64,000 nucleotides of DNA, taken from Chloranthus sessilifolius. Its lineage: Eukaryota; Streptophyta; Magnoliopsida; Chloranthales; Chloranthaceae. The notes under the pieces were generated by a model, which worked only from the letters and a program-made list of their open reading frames with translations, did no database searches and was not told where the DNA came from. Shown one piece after another: positions 23,682 through 36,380 of the stretch. Position 1 is the first letter of the stretch. Every line of letters starts with the position of its first letter. The translations under genes and the position numbers were made by a program. The stretch is taken from the NCBI GenBank assembly GCA_021018995.1, contig CM037590.1:81376097-81440096 (forward strand). The letters are read 5' to 3'.

Positions 23682-24063
23682 TGGCACCCAAATTCGGCCC
23701 AAGGCCCGATCAGTCTGTGCTCCGGGAAAGACGCACCCCCGTGCTTCCAATGGCACCCCTGAACCCTTGGAATCTATCTAGACCTTTAGGAATCACCTAA
23801 AACCCATTAGAACCAATCCCCCAACACTTAGAGATCACCCGTAAACCTAGGATCCCTTCCCAAGCTCAATTTAAACCCTTCTGAGCATTTGATGGGAGGA
23901 GAGCTACAATATTTTATATAGACTGCTGCTAAGGATGAGCCATATACCATTGGAAAGAGGACTTCTCCAGCTTTCCAATGACCTAAAGATCACCCAATTT
24001 GGAGTTGTGGTTCAAACGTTATGGCCATTTGACATTTCACATAAAATCATGACTTTTTGCTCA

Positions 24064-24278
24064 GGCGTATGTATTACATACACCCGGCAAATTTGGCCCC
24101 AGTTTGGTCAGGCGTATGTATTATATATGCCTGGAATTTTTGAGCCAAATTTGGTCGGGCGTATATAATACATACGCCTAGCATAGGAAGGTCCCCCACG
24201 GGCACCCATCTTCTCAGATTTCCCCTGGTTTTCTTGAACTTTATTGTGCATAAGCTGGGCGTATGTAATATATACGCC
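24064..24278. repeat. Palindrome cluster in U3 of element C LTR (four copies)
   Basis: Copies at 24064-24085, 24111-24131, 24158-24178 and 24258-24278 are variants of GGCGTATATA, one central A, then the exact reverse complement. The spacing of the first three is about 47 bases. They lie 280-500 bp upstream of the TATA box. Confidence 0.85.
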
Positions 24279-24557
24279 CAGCTTAGCTACAGTATCTGTC
24301 ATTAAATGCTCAAATTTCCTCCATCTGGTTTTACCCTTCGACCATCCCCTTGGTTGAGGTGGGTGTCTTGAGGTTGGTTGCACCCCCTTTGAGCTTATTG
24401 GCAACCCTTAAGTCACCCATGGTCTCACCCCATCATCCGCCATTGAAACCAATTTCCCAAACCCCTAGGACCCTAAAAACCTAGAAAACCTTAGATGGAT
24501 GATTACCTAATTACTAAACCAATTAGCTCTTAAGTAACCCTCTAACCCACCTCTTCT

Positions 24558-24567
24558 CTATAAATAG
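24558..24567 (+). promoter_or_regulatory. TATA box, element C 5' LTR
   Basis: CTATAAATAG flanked by CTTCT and AGAGG, a strong plant TATA box, conserved exactly at 55106-55115 in D. It marks the U3 promoter. Confidence 0.8.
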
Positions 24568-25301
24568 AGAGGCCCCCCTCTTCCCAAAAGGGTTGAAAAA
24601 ATCAAGGTTGAAAAGATTAGGGTAAAAGCTTGAGTTAGGAGAGAGAGAGCCCTAGTGAGAGAAAGTTCTTTTCTTATTTCTTCAACCAGAATTCCAACAT
24701 GCATAGATCACCCTTTTCAACCCTTTTCAACCATTAGATCACCTCTTTTAGTTAAGGCTTAGTCCCTAGCTTCATCCCACACTTCCTATCTACCGAATCC
24801 TAGCATTAGAACCTATTCTTCTACCGTTTAAGCCATTTAAAGCCATCGGAAGCACACCAAAGTGAAGGTCTTCTACGGTGCAACAAGGGCCCATGAGCTT
24901 TGGGTCACCCCTCTCTTCCTCTGCCTTCTTGGTGTTTCCTCCATCCAAGGATTCAAGCCGTTACGCCGTCAAAATTTCGGTTTGGCTCAAAGCTTGATAG
25001 GACCGTATTGCCTTCAGGCAAGGGAAAGCTCCACCCATTTATTTTTATTTTTGGCCATAGATAGAGACCGCTACATGCGGGTTGATTGGGTACCTAAACC
25101 CTTCCTGATCGATAACCGAAGATCCTACCCTAGAGCCTTTGGCAAAGACCGATAAATCAGAGTCATATTTAGCAGGTCGGTGCTCAAAATATTGATTTAA
25201 AGGTTTCCCGGGTCACCAAAAGCTCTGGGTGGTGACTCTACATTTCATCCATTGCGAGCGCACCGCCGCGACGGGTTCGAGAGAATCCACTGTCGCACAG
25301 A

Positions 25302-25319
25302 TGGCGACTCTGCTGGGGA
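25302..25319 (+). promoter_or_regulatory. Primer binding site, tRNA-Arg type, element C
   Basis: TGGCGACTCTGCTGGGGA, two bases after the LTR. It matches the tRNA-Arg-complementary primer site known for Ogre/Tat elements. Confidence 0.88.
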
Positions 25320-25468
25320 CATCGCCCTAGCGCTTCCCCTCTTGTTGGCCTTTCTTTTTATTACTACCCATTGTTGTTTTTTGTTTTTTTTAATTTTATT
25401 CCTGTTATTTTTCCTCTATTTTTGTTGTTTTTATTAACGTACTCACCCATACGATTCAGTCCTTTAAG

Positions 25469-25636
25469 TGCCTTAGCCGATTGGCGGGCCTACGTGCGCC
25501 TTTAAATTTCTGTTTTTACGATTCTTATCATTTAAGCCGCCTTAGCCGTTTGGCGGGCCCGCTCGAATTTACTTTTCACGTCATTTAAATTTTAGTCATT
25601 TACGAGCCTTAGCTGTTTGGTAGGCCTACGTGCGCT
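25469..25636. repeat. 70-bp spaced leader repeats, element C
   Basis: Three copies of GCCTTAGCCG-TTTGGCGGGCC (25469, about 25539, about 25606), each followed by TACGTGCGC or CCGCTCG and an ATTTAAATTT-type spacer. The same three occur in D near 55988, 56057 and 56123. Confidence 0.8.
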
Positions 25637-26151
25637 TTTCATTTCAGTCATCATATCTCACCATTGAACGCCAGCCCGTTGAGGCGGCACGGGCTTGTCA
25701 TCCCCGACCCGATTTTGGACTTAATTTCACTCCCCTTTAAAAATCTGTAATCAAAAGTGAACCAACAGTGTGGAGACTTAATCAAATCTATTTTACGTAT
25801 TTTGGGTAGTTTTTGGGGGGTTTAGGCAAAGATATAACTTACCTGGTTCCCAGTAAGGCGGCAGCCCTAGTGGTGATGATCTTGAAAAGAACCACCCCTT
25901 CCAGTACCTGAGAAGGCGCTTGCGCCGGAGGTATATCGGTTGGGTTGCCAATTCCGATAAAGCTGTGAAACCCGCATTGGTGAGAGCGTGACAGCCCGAA
26001 TTCAACCGTGTATCCCTAGGAAACGGAAAGGAGGGACCCGATAACATACACAGCAATCCCCGGGAGCATTCCTCCCAGGAAACCAGTTAAAAGACCCATT
26101 TTTGAGATTGCTGTTCACTGTCAAAATTAACTGACAGAGCTGTTTTTACCA

Positions 26152-26267
26152 GGCGTATATAATATATACGCCCAGCCAAAATCCCTAGATTTAAGCCAGG
26201 CGTATATAATATATACGCCCAGCTAAATCTGCCCTTTTTTGGTCGAGCGTGCATAACATATACGCCC
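26152..26267. repeat. Palindrome cluster in element C leader (three copies)
   Basis: The first two copies are perfect: GGCGTATATA, A, TATATACGCC. The third is diverged (GAGCGTGCAT-AAC-ATATACGC). Each is flanked by CCA and CAGC, giving a further extended inverted repeat. Confidence 0.88.
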
Positions 26268-26761
26268 AGTATAAACTGGGTCACAACAACCCGATCTGAG
26301 GCCCAATCCACCACCCAGATTCCCCGATTAGAGGTATTAGTACCTGCAGTAGCCTCCCACATTCTATAACACCCAACATGCCCCCGCCCGGTCAAGAGAA
26401 GGCGACTTCTCATTGATCTGCTTCGGGGGATCGGGTCGTTTGCGTGGATTCCCTCGCCTTCAATAGAACGAAAGGGTTCCCTTTCGCTTCTTTCGAAGTG
26501 TGTCGGATCTCGCCGTGGGACCTGCTAAAGGTGCATATACCACCCAAGACGGGAATTGACCCTGGGCACCAGGTCATCATTCATCTAGGTAGAGGGGAGT
26601 TAATTTTCATCTAAAAAAAAAATCATCTTAAAAAAAAAACAAAAACAAAACAAAACAACAAAAAAAAATCATCTTCAAAAACCAAAAAAATCATTTTCCA
26701 AAAACCAAAAAAAAAAAAAAACACAAAAAAAGAAAAATTGAAAAAATATATATTTTTGGGT

Positions 26762-29700
26762 GTGACCGTCACTACGGCAACCTCAAACCTGGCCCGTAGA
26801 AGGAGAACCAGGAAGGTATTCGGCCCTTACCTGAGACATCGATACAACACTCGTCAGCGGAACATGTCAAGAGCCGATACATCCCCGCCGTCATCCCCAT
26901 CCCATTCCCATATAGGAGAAGACCCGATCTCTGACACCTTCACCCAAACCAAGTTCGATATCACGGGGTCCATTTGGGGCGCTCGTGTTCGCATCCACCC
27001 CAAACCCCTCCCTTACATTCTCCCAACATACCCCCTTTTCATCCCCTACTGAAACCCCTCACTTCCCAACTGACCCATACATTCCCATCTCCCATCCATA
27101 CACCCTTACCGCACCCCCCTATTCCCAAAGACCCCGTAGGGAGCCCCAGCCCTCGCCTATCACCCACGACCCATCCACCTCCTCATCCATGCCCCCTACA
27201 TCCTATGTTCCACCCACCTCATCTCACATACCATCCACGTCACATGGCCCATCCACATCCCAACACACCCCCCCATTTACCCAGGTCATGCCCAACTTTT
27301 CCTAGGGTGTGACCAATAACCCACCATCTTCCATATCCATACAACCATACCCTCCAAGAACAATCATCCATACCCCCCATACCCGGGTCATGCCCAATTT
27401 CTCCCAACCCCTTCCATCCTTAAGTGGGCCATCACCTTCTAATCTCCCACCTTAATCCATGCCCTCAATGGAGGACATGAGAAGGATATATGCCCTGTGG
27501 GCTGCCTCTCAAAATCCCATATCCCAAACCCCTCATCCGAGCCTTCAAAACCTCCATACCCCATTCCCTCATGACATGCCCAACCACCCATCGTCCATAC
27601 CACCAAAAATCCCCCACCTCAATTTCAGGCCCAGGCCCAAACCCACACAATCCATGGGTCCAAGCCCAAACATCTTTAGAACCATGGGCCCAACTCAACT
27701 CCCAAACCCAAGCTCAAGCCCAGGCCCAAACCCGAACCCATCAGACCTAGGCCCAGGCTCAAAACCCCCAAGGCCCATGGACCCAAACCAAATCCATCAG
27801 GCCCAGGCCCAAAATTTCCAAGGCCCTTGGACCCAAACCTATCAAACCCAGGCCCAAGGTCCATTACCCCACAACCAATACCCACATGGCCCATTAGCCC
27901 ACTCCCAGGCCCAAGGCCCATCAACTCAAGCCTTCCAAAACCATCAAGCCCAGATCCATCAAAACCAAGGCCCATCCACCCACACTCATCAAGGCCCGTT
28001 CACCAACCCCTTACCCCCCCACCAGTACCCTTCACTCCCTTTACGCCCCCATCCCGCCTGCAACAAAAAACCTGATCCACCCCATTCCTCAAAACCAAGC
28101 CTACAACATCCCGCCACATCAACCACACCCCCATCGCCCCTAAAACGTGCACCCAGCTCAGCACATCATTTTCCCACAAACCACTCATCCATTCATCCCT
28201 TTTCATCCCCTACAACCCATATGGCCCCACCAGGTAATCCAACCCATCACCCCCCAACTCCAAATAGCAGGCCTCACCCCTCACCAGTACCATGACCAAC
28301 AGTACGAGGAGGACGAGATCCGCAATAGTGGAGGAGCCGCCAGCTTCAACCCTCCCGGGCCCACCATCATCACACCTAGGGTCGAACAAAATCAGGGGGA
28401 GGCAGTCTCCGCTACAGACTCAAAAGAACCAGAGCAGCTGAATGAATAGATAGACAGAATACAGAAGAAGCTGATGAAGATGGGAGTAGAAATGCATTCA
28501 ACGGACTTTTCAGACTTATGTCTGTTCTTTGATGTCCCCTTGCCACCAAAATTTAAGATGTCATCATTCGATAAATATAATGGCACTGGCAACCCCATCG
28601 CCCACTTAAAATTTTACTGTGGGGATGTGTCAGTACGGCTCGGCACTGAGATGGTTCACATCCCTGGAACCATCCATGATAAAAACCTGGAAAGATCTAA
28701 GACACTTATTCCAAGAACAATATGTCTATAACATGGATATAGAGCCAAGGAAGTCGGATCTGGCCCATTTGAAGCAAAGACATGATGAAACGTTCAGTGC
28801 CTATTTAGGAAGGTGGAGGGCATTGGCCACTCAGGTGACCCACCGGATTCCCGATGATGAGCAAATTGAATTGATAACCAAGGGAGCTCTCCCGGTCATC
28901 ACAGATTTTTTAGTGTATCAGCAGCAGTCTAGTTTTGCTGATTTAGTTTGAAATGCCAATCGTTGGAAGGATGTCGTTAGAGACGGTAGATTGGGAAAGA
29001 GTATGGCCAACGGGGCCACTGGGGTTGGGAAAGCTGTCGAGCCGAGAATTGAAAGAAGACTAGGGACAGAGGTACAGAACATTGTCTACCCTCAGGCCAA
29101 TACCAATGCCCCCCCAATACAACTCCAGGTCACACAAGCACCCCTAGCCCATTTCGAGCAAGCTCCAAGGCCAAACAACAGACCAAGAACCCCGTTTACC
29201 CAGGAGCAGATGAAAGCGCTATTTGAACAAGTGTTCACGCCATTGGGGCAATCTTTAAGTGTCTTACTGCCAGTGCTGCTATAGAAGGGCCTGGTCAATC
29301 TACTCCAACCTCGCCCACCACTCCATCCCATCTCGAGAAACTATGACCCGAATCTGCATTGCAATTTCCACAAGGGACCGGGTCACCCTATGGACCAGTG
29401 ATTCCCACTAAAGCATGTAGTCCAAGACTTAATAGAGGTAGGAAAAATTGTCCCCCCGCCGCTTCCTCAAGGCAGAACCAGAACATCCATCAAGCCCCTC
29501 TACCACCGCACCCAAGAGGCCTCAGGCCTAACATCCATTGGATAGAGGAGGAAGAAGAAGGGTTTGACCCTTCGGATTATATCAGTAATCAGGAGGAGTT
29601 TTCCCTCCCCAGGTTGAATGAAGATGAACCATTTATTGGGGTGATCGAGCCATTGTACTTGGCCAATTATTTCTCCACCCCGACATACCAAGAAGAGCCC

Positions 29701-32075
29701 TTAGATTTAGGGCAACATTTTTCCACTCTCGCTCCCACACAATCATACACATATCCACCCCACGCCTAATTTACCCCATATACCCCTCCGTCACACCCAA
29801 ATCACCCCGCGCCATACATAACTCCACCATCCCCATACTACCCTACCTCATACACACCCCCAAATCCCTCCATCCAATACACCACTCTACCATCCCCAAG
29901 CTATCCCATCCCATACACACCCCCAAATCTCACCCCCCAGTATACCGCCCCACCATCCCCAAACCATCTTACCCAATACACAAATCACCCTGCTCCTTGC
30001 ACTAATCCATCATCCCCGATTTATCCCATTTCATCCATGAGCCCATCATCACCCCACCATGCCACCCCCTATTCAAACCCTTCATATCCATACCCCCTGC
30101 TCCATCTACTACCCCGTCATATCCCAACCACTCCACTCCTTACACAACTTCATCACCCCCAACTTTCCCCATTTCATCCACCAACCCATCATCACCCCAC
30201 CATGTCACCCCATACACAAACCCTTCATATCCCTATCACCCCGCTCCACTCGCACCTCAGACGTCTTCTAGTCCCTCCATCCCGGCCACACTACCACCAT
30301 CCCTTCGCTATTTTGGCCCCAATCCAACTCCACCCTCACCCAAACAAGCAACCCCTCACCCAATCACCACTGGTCTTACCACGCCCAGGTAATACCTGTA
30401 CAAACTCCCTCCGCACCCACAAATCCAATCCCGCCAATTCACCCCACTACCATTCTGTCCCCTATTGGAGTCAACTTGGTCGAACCCAAGAATCCAACAT
30501 ACCCAGCTCAATCCTCCCCAGAATCACCATGCACTCCTTTCCTCATCCCAAAGCCTGCCTATGACCCGCATCAAGTGCCACTAAGCTATGAATAGATGGA
30601 CATGAATGTTGGTTGCAACTGAGAGGAGACTGTTGAATTTATCACCCGGTCGGGCAGGGTTTCTACACAGCCGAAAGCATCAGGGGCCGTTAGAGGAGAA
30701 GAGAAGAAGAAAGAAAATACCGTAGGGAATCCCTTTAAAAAATTGTCATAGAGAACGTATTGGAGACACAGCTCAAGAGAACACCCGCACATATTACTGT
30801 GTGGGATTTGTTAATCACATCTCCGCTCCACTTTCAAGCCTTGATGGGAGTACTCAAGGACGCACATGTTTCCACCCACGTAACCCCAGATGAAGTGGGA
30901 GAAATAATCGGGCAAGTGTTAGCCCCAAATGCCATCTCATTCACTGATGCAGACTTACCGATCGAGGGGAACGACCTCTCTAAGCCCCTGAACATAACGG
31001 TGGAAGTAGGGAACCTGGTGGTGCCGTTGGTCTTAATAGACAACGGGTCGGCACTGAACGTATGCCCTCTAAGGACGGCAATCAAAATTGGTGCTAACCC
31101 CGACACCTTCTGGTCATCCATATCAAGCGCCAGGGGATTAGACAACACCAGAAGGGAAATCAGAGGAGAAGTAGACCTTGGCCTGATCCTCGGGCCGCAA
31201 ACCTTCACCACCCCTTTCAGGTGATGGACATCAAGTCTACTTTCAATCTATTGTTGGGCCGACCATGGATACATAAGCTCGGGGCAATACCATACACTCT
31301 GCACCAAAAGCTCCGATTCAACTCAGAGGGAAAAATTATCACCATCTTAGGCGAGAGCAGAGAGGATAGGGATAGGAGCACTCTGCATATTGAGAATCTG
31401 AAGGTGCTAAACATACCATACATAGCAGAGGACGCTGATCTCCATCGATTTGAGTATGACTTCTCAGTCGTTACCCTCGGGCCAACTGAAAAGACCCCTG
31501 ACAAAACTGGAGGAGGAATGGATGCAGCTGTATTCATGCTCCCCAAATGGGGCCACCAAAAAGGGAAGGCTGGGCTCGCGTCTCCAAGGAAGAAGAGACC
31601 CCGTCCGGGCAAGGGGCAGCAAACCAAATTCGTCCTGGGCTACAGGCCCCTCGAAGAAGAAGTCAGAGAGGCCAAGGAAAAGATGAGAGCCACAGCAGTC
31701 GCTAGGTTTAGAGGAATCAATCTGGAAGTGGAACCTCATGCTCGACCCCACATCCGTCAAACCTTTGTGAGCGCCGGGGTGGTAAAGATTGATTTGAATG
31801 GGGGGATGAGGGTAACCCCACATAAGCCTGCTTCCGCCCACCCCACCAATCCTTACATCATCCCCCCTGACTTCGAGGTGGATTTAGCCGCCCTCTCCCT
31901 ATTTGAGGAGGAAATTCCCCAGTCCTCCCATCACTCTGGCACTAGTTACGTTGGGCCCCTCCTAACTATGGAGGACAGAGTCGCAGAGGATCCCTCTGTA
32001 AATATGTTGAGGGAGGAACTGCAAGAGCCTACCGATGCCGCTTCCAACCAAAGAGGTAAAGGCTAAGCCTCGTAG
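26762..32075 (+). pseudogene. gag-pro: Element C gag-protease
   Basis: This is the 5' polyprotein part of a Tat element. The start codon seen in D (57342) has become GTG here at 26762. In order: a basic N-terminus (LARRRRTRKVFG), long Pro/Ser/His-rich and P/Q-rich repeat segments (to about 28300), an acidic EEDEIRNS patch, the gag core (28500-28951, FDKYNGTGNPIAHLK; a deletion removes about 18 residues after the YCGD motif), a zinc-knuckle-like motif near 29365 whose last Cys is a stop, and a proline-rich linker with shifts. The protease follows (30760-31290; VLIDNGSALNVCP at about 31032-31070, LLLGRPWIHKLGAIP at 31250), then a damaged G-patch near 31540-31620. The 281-codon frame 31221-32066 is the longest intact piece. 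Confidence 0.85.
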
Positions 32076-32208
32076 GTAAGCAATTGGGCATCTTAACCCC
32101 AACTCCTTGGAGCCGCCAAATGCCGTGAATATGGCACCGACTCTCCAAAAAAAAATAACCTATAAAAAGTAAGGTTAGCCTCTGGAACACTCTACCCTGT
32201 ATATATAG
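32076..32208 (+). other. Probable intron between protease and RT, element C
   Basis: The coding frame ends at CGTAG followed by GTAAGC. A conserved pyrimidine-poor but recurrent block ending CCTGTATATATAG lies at 32195-32208 and has counterparts in A and D. The donor is conserved in all three Tat elements; the acceptor is a guess. Confidence 0.5.
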
Positions 32209-35200
32209 AGATCCACCTCGCCAGGGGCTGACCTCCGAAAAAATGCAAAAAAACATAAAAATAGAAAAAATACCAATTTCAAAAATGTTGTCCTTTAAAA
32301 TTCCTAATAAAATTAAAATTGATGTCATGACACCCATCCCACGTGAAGTCGACCCCTTTCCTGTAGAAATACAAGAAGAGGTAGGAGTCACGAGTCTGGA
32401 GAAAGAAGGTCAAATTGATGAGCTCCCCAATGAGCTCCTTAAATAATTTGTCGATTTTGAGCATGGCCCTACCCCGATCATCGAAGAAACGGAGGATGTC
32501 AATTTGGGCACCAGAGAGACCCCTAGAGTCACCAAAATCGGAACGTCACTGTCTCCTGAGGAAAGAAAAAGCATGATCGACTTCCTCTGGTCGTACCAAG
32601 ATGTCTTCGCATGGTCATATGAAGACATGCCTGGTCTGGATACCGATTTGGTTGAACATGAGTTGCCACTCTACCCTGACTGCAAGCCTGTTAAATAGAA
32701 GCTGAGACGTCTCTGACCTGGATGGATGTTAAAAGTTAAGGACGAGGTCATTAAGCAGTATGACACAGGTTTCCTCATGGTATCCAAGTACCGCAGTGGC
32801 TGGCCAATATCGTCCCCGTACCAAAGAAGGATGGGAAGGTTCGAATGTGCATTGACTTCCGAAATCTCAACCAGGCAAGCCCTAAGGATGACTTTCCGCT
32901 ATCGCACATCAATATCTTGGTCGATAACACTGTTAAACAAGGAACGCTCTCATTTATGGATGGATTCTCGGGCTACAATCAGATTAAGATGGCAGAGGTC
33001 GACCGAGAAAAGACTGCGTTCATCACCCCCTGGGGTACCTTCTGTTACAAGGTGATGCCATTCGGGCTCAAGAACGTTGGGGCGACATACCAGAGAGCAA
33101 TGATGGCCCTGTTCCACGACATGATGCATCGAGAGATTGAAGTGTATGTCGACGACATGATTGCTAAATCACCGGAAAGGGATGATCACTTGGTAAACCT
33201 TCAGAAGCTGTTCGAGAGGTTGAGAAAGTATAAGTTGCAGTTGAATCCCCAAAAATGCGCGTTCGGCGCTATGTCAGGAAAACTGTTGGGCTTTATTGTC
33301 AGTAGGAGAGAGATTGAGGTCGATTCGACCAAGATCAAGGCCATCACTAAAATGCCACCACCGTCTACAGAGAAAGAAGTCAGAGGCTTCTTAGGCAGAA
33401 TCTAGTACATCAGCCAGTTCATCGTACGGTTAACTCCGATATGTGCACCAATCTTCAAGCTACTAAGGAAGGACTCACCAGTTGAGTAGAATGATGACTG
33501 CCAAGCCGCATTTGACAAGATCAAGGGTTACCTCCTGAACCCTCCTGTATTAGTACCACCTGCACCTGATAGACCCCAGATAATGTACCTGTCCACGACA
33601 GAGTTCTCCATGGGCTGTGTGTTAGGGCAGCATGATGAGACAGGAAGAAGAGAGCAGGCCATCTACTACCTGAGCAAGAAATTCACTAATTATGAGTCAC
33701 GCTATTCGCATCTGGAGAAAGCATGCTTGGTGCTCGTTTGGGCTACTCAAAGACTTCGACACTACCTGTTATCCCAAGCCGTTCTACTTCTAGCATGGAT
33801 GGATCTGTTGAAGTACCTATTTGAGAAACCTGCTCTCACTGGCCGGATTGCACGATGGCAAATACTCCTCTCCGAATTTGACATTACTTATGTCACCCAG
33901 AAGTCGATCAAGGGGCAAGCACTCACTAATCATCTTGCTAAGAACCCTCTGCCGGACTATGAGCCTCTAAGGACTAAATTCCCCGATGAGGACATCCTGT
34001 TCATGACTGAAGAAGGTACAGAGGAAACAGAGGAGTCATGGGTAATGCACTTTGATGGGGCATTGCATGTTGAGGGCCAAGGAGTTGGCACCATTCTTAT
34101 CTCGCCAAGAGGATCGCATGTACCCATCTCAATCAAGTTGAACTTCCCATGCACCAACAATATGGCCGAGTACGAAGCCTGTACAGCTGGTTTACAAGCG
34201 GCTCTTGATCTGAATGTAACTCACCTCAGGGTCTTTGGAGATTCACAATTAATTATATGTCAGACCAACGGAGATTGGAAGACCAAGGATGAGAAGTTGA
34301 TCCCGTACCAAGAACATCTTGAGGATCTGATAACCTACTTTGAGGAAGTCACCTTCTCCTATATACCACGGGCAAGAAACCAGTTTGATGATGCCTTGGC
34401 CACCCTGGCCTCTATGGTTGAAATTCCATATGGAGTTGAGATGAAGCCGATCATGATAGATCAAAGGGACGAGCCGACATTTTGTCACTTGGTCGAGGGA
34501 TCTACTGAGTTGGATGATGAGCCACCTTGGTTCTCAGACATCAAAAATTTTCTCGAGACCCGAACTGTCCCGAAGGGAACATCGAAGGTAGACAGACGCA
34601 CCATCCAGCGCTTGGCAGCGAACTATGTCATCTGCGATGATCTACGGTCTCACAACAATGTTCTGCTCTGATGCTTGACCGAAAGAGAAGCGATCAAAAT
34701 CATGAAAGAGATCCATGAAGGAGTCTGCAGGGCACACGTCAGTGGACACATGCTCGCTAAGAAAATTCTAAGGCAAGGATACTTTTGGACCACATTAGAG
34801 ACTGATTGCTGCAAACACATTCAGAAATGCTACAAGTACCAAGAACACTCCAGCCTAATACATGCTCCGATCATTGATTTACACAGCATGGCCACTCCTT
34901 GGCCGTTCACCACCTGAGGTCTTGACGTCATCGGCAAGATCAATCCTAAAGCTTCCAATGGACATCAGTTCATCCTCATCGCTGTGGAATACTTCACAAA
35001 GTGGGTAGAGGCAGCTTCCTATACGAGCATTAAGGCTAGTCATGTTGAGAAGTTCATCAAGAATAACATCATTTACAGATTCGGCATACCCAAAGATATC
35101 ATCACTGATAATGGCACTAATTTCGCTAATAGGCGCATCCGGGCCTTATGTGAGCAGTTTCGGATCAAGCATCATCGATCATCCCCATACAGGCCTCAGA

Positions 35201-35285
35201 CGAACGAAGCTATGGAGGTAGCCAACAAAACTCTTATCCGCATCCTAGAGAAGATGGTAGTCACTTACAGAGATTAGAGTGAGCA
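32209..35285 (+). pseudogene. pol: Element C pol, 5' part: RT, RNase H, archaeal-type RNase H, integrase core
   Basis: RT spans about 32500-33410 (active site YVDD at 33145-33156). The gypsy RNase H (33560-33960) has STTEFSMG where the first catalytic Asp is usually found, so it looks degenerate. The archaeal-type RNase H (34030-34430) keeps FDGA, AEYEA, FGDSQLI and a final Asp near the C-terminus. Integrase starts near 34660 with His/Cys residues of the zinc domain and keeps Asp at 34924, Asp at 35107 and Glu at 35215. Most stops are transitions: TAG after KPVK (shared with D), and TGG to TAG or TGA in integrase and RNase H. One single-base deletion near 32790 shifts RT. The reading frame is cut at 35290 by element E and resumes at 49203. 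Confidence 0.87.
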
Positions 35286-35290
35286 GTTAC
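35286..35290. repeat. Target site duplication of element E, left copy (GTTAC)
   Basis: GTTAC precedes TGTTAAGACC and is repeated at 49198-49202. Removing E and one copy restores the integrase frame leading into FTLWAYRTSI. Confidence 0.95.
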
Positions 35291-35499
35291 TGTTAAGACC
35301 TGAAAAGTACTACTTTTCACCCCTTAACTTAACCTTTGATTAGACTCGTAGCCACCTAATAAGTTCTTATTAAGTGTTTTATGTAGGTAATAACCAACAG
35401 TGAAATAAGGCCAGGAATTCTGCTAAGGAGTTTGTTTTGGCACCAGAAGTTCCTCAGAAGGGTGAACTCTGAATCTAGACCTGAAATGAGCCACGCGCA

Positions 35500-36190
35500 G
35501 CTGACCCAAGCTTTAGAGGATTCAAGAGAAATATGCCTCGCACAGTCTAACTGAGCTTCCCAAGACTCTACAACAACTTCTCGCGCAGATGAATGACTGA
35601 AGAGCTTCAGAAGCACAAACTCACACAGCTCTCGTGAAGCTCAAGAGTAGAACACATCGCGCAGTCTCACACAATTCAAAGCAGACCTCTCTCAACCTCG
35701 CGCAGTTCGCTCAGAATGGCTGAGGAGAGAGAGCTTCAGAAGAGACCTCGCACAGCTGTCGCGCGGTCACCGCGGGATGCAATTATCAGAAGAGAACTCC
35801 TCGCACAGTTCTCATGCCATTCAAGAAGAAAGCATCCTTGCGAAGGTAGAGCCATCCTCACGAAGATCAATTAAGACATGGAACCTCACGCAGCTCAGAA
35901 CTCATTAAAGCCTCGCGAGGAAACTCGCGAAATCCATTGAAGAGAAGTGCTCGTGAAGTTCTCGGGCTATTCAAATCTGTCCTCACAAAGATAAACCCAG
36001 CGATCGCGCAGCCACCTCACGACTGCTTGAACTCCAACCCCGTGACATCTGAGGCTTTGATGTCCACTCAACCTCGCGACTGCTTGAAGAGCAAACCAAG
36101 GCAACCTCGCAATGGTTGAAGCTTCAATATCAAATCATCCTAACGAATAGCAAGAGCTACCACGCGACAAGTCTGGGAAACAATGGCTAC
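35500..36190 (+). repeat. CTCGCG motif array, element E 5' LTR
   Basis: Copies of CCTCGCGCAG, CTCGCGAAG and CCTCGCGAC occur about every 20-40 bases over 700 bp. Many have lost CG (CTCGCACAG, CTCACACAG, CTCGTGAAG) relative to the other LTR. Confidence 0.82.
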
Positions 36191-36342
36191 CTAGCGAAGC
36201 TTTGAACTTCAACTTCCATCTCTTCAGCAGAGGACCTTCTGGGAATTTCCAGCAATTAGGGCATGCACTCCCACGCTCAAATCTCCATGCACGCGTCCCA
36301 AGGCATCCAAAGATCACTATCGGCCATGTGGCATCGTTAAAA

Positions 36343-36362
36343 TTAGGGTTTCCTAACCCTAA
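36343..36362. promoter_or_regulatory. Telobox palindrome, element E 5' LTR
   Basis: TTAGGGTTTCCTAACCCTAA: two teloboxes facing each other, 20 bases upstream of the TATA box. An identical copy is at 47660-47679. Teloboxes bind telomere-repeat-binding factors in plants and recur in promoters. Confidence 0.75.
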
Positions 36363-36380
36363 TGCGCCGCCACACCACTG

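Larger units (their letters stand above)
23682..25299 (+). repeat. Element C 5' LTR
   Basis: It starts TGGCACCCAAATTCGG and ends TCGCACA two bases before the primer site, 1618 bp. It matches 54207-55815 throughout but with many differences and a different first few bases. It contains four copies of the GGCGTATATA palindrome and a TATA box. Confidence 0.9.
25320..26761 (+). other. Element C 5' leader
   Basis: About 1.4 kb of untranslated leader without a gene. It holds three 70-bp-spaced repeats (25469-25636, core CCTTAGCCGTTTGGCGGGCC), three copies of the GGCGTATATA palindrome at 26152-26172, 26199-26219 and 26245-26267, and an A-rich stretch at 26610-26745 just before gag. D has the same layout at 55836-57341. 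Confidence 0.8.

Noticed and set aside
24064-24278. Palindromes as a CRISPR array
   Set aside because: Repeats are palindromic AT-rich variants with conserved, not unique, spacers, in a plant retrotransposon LTR.
24064-24278. Palindromes as nested MITEs
   Set aside because: They are only 21 bases, lack target duplications, and recur at fixed spacing in homologous positions.
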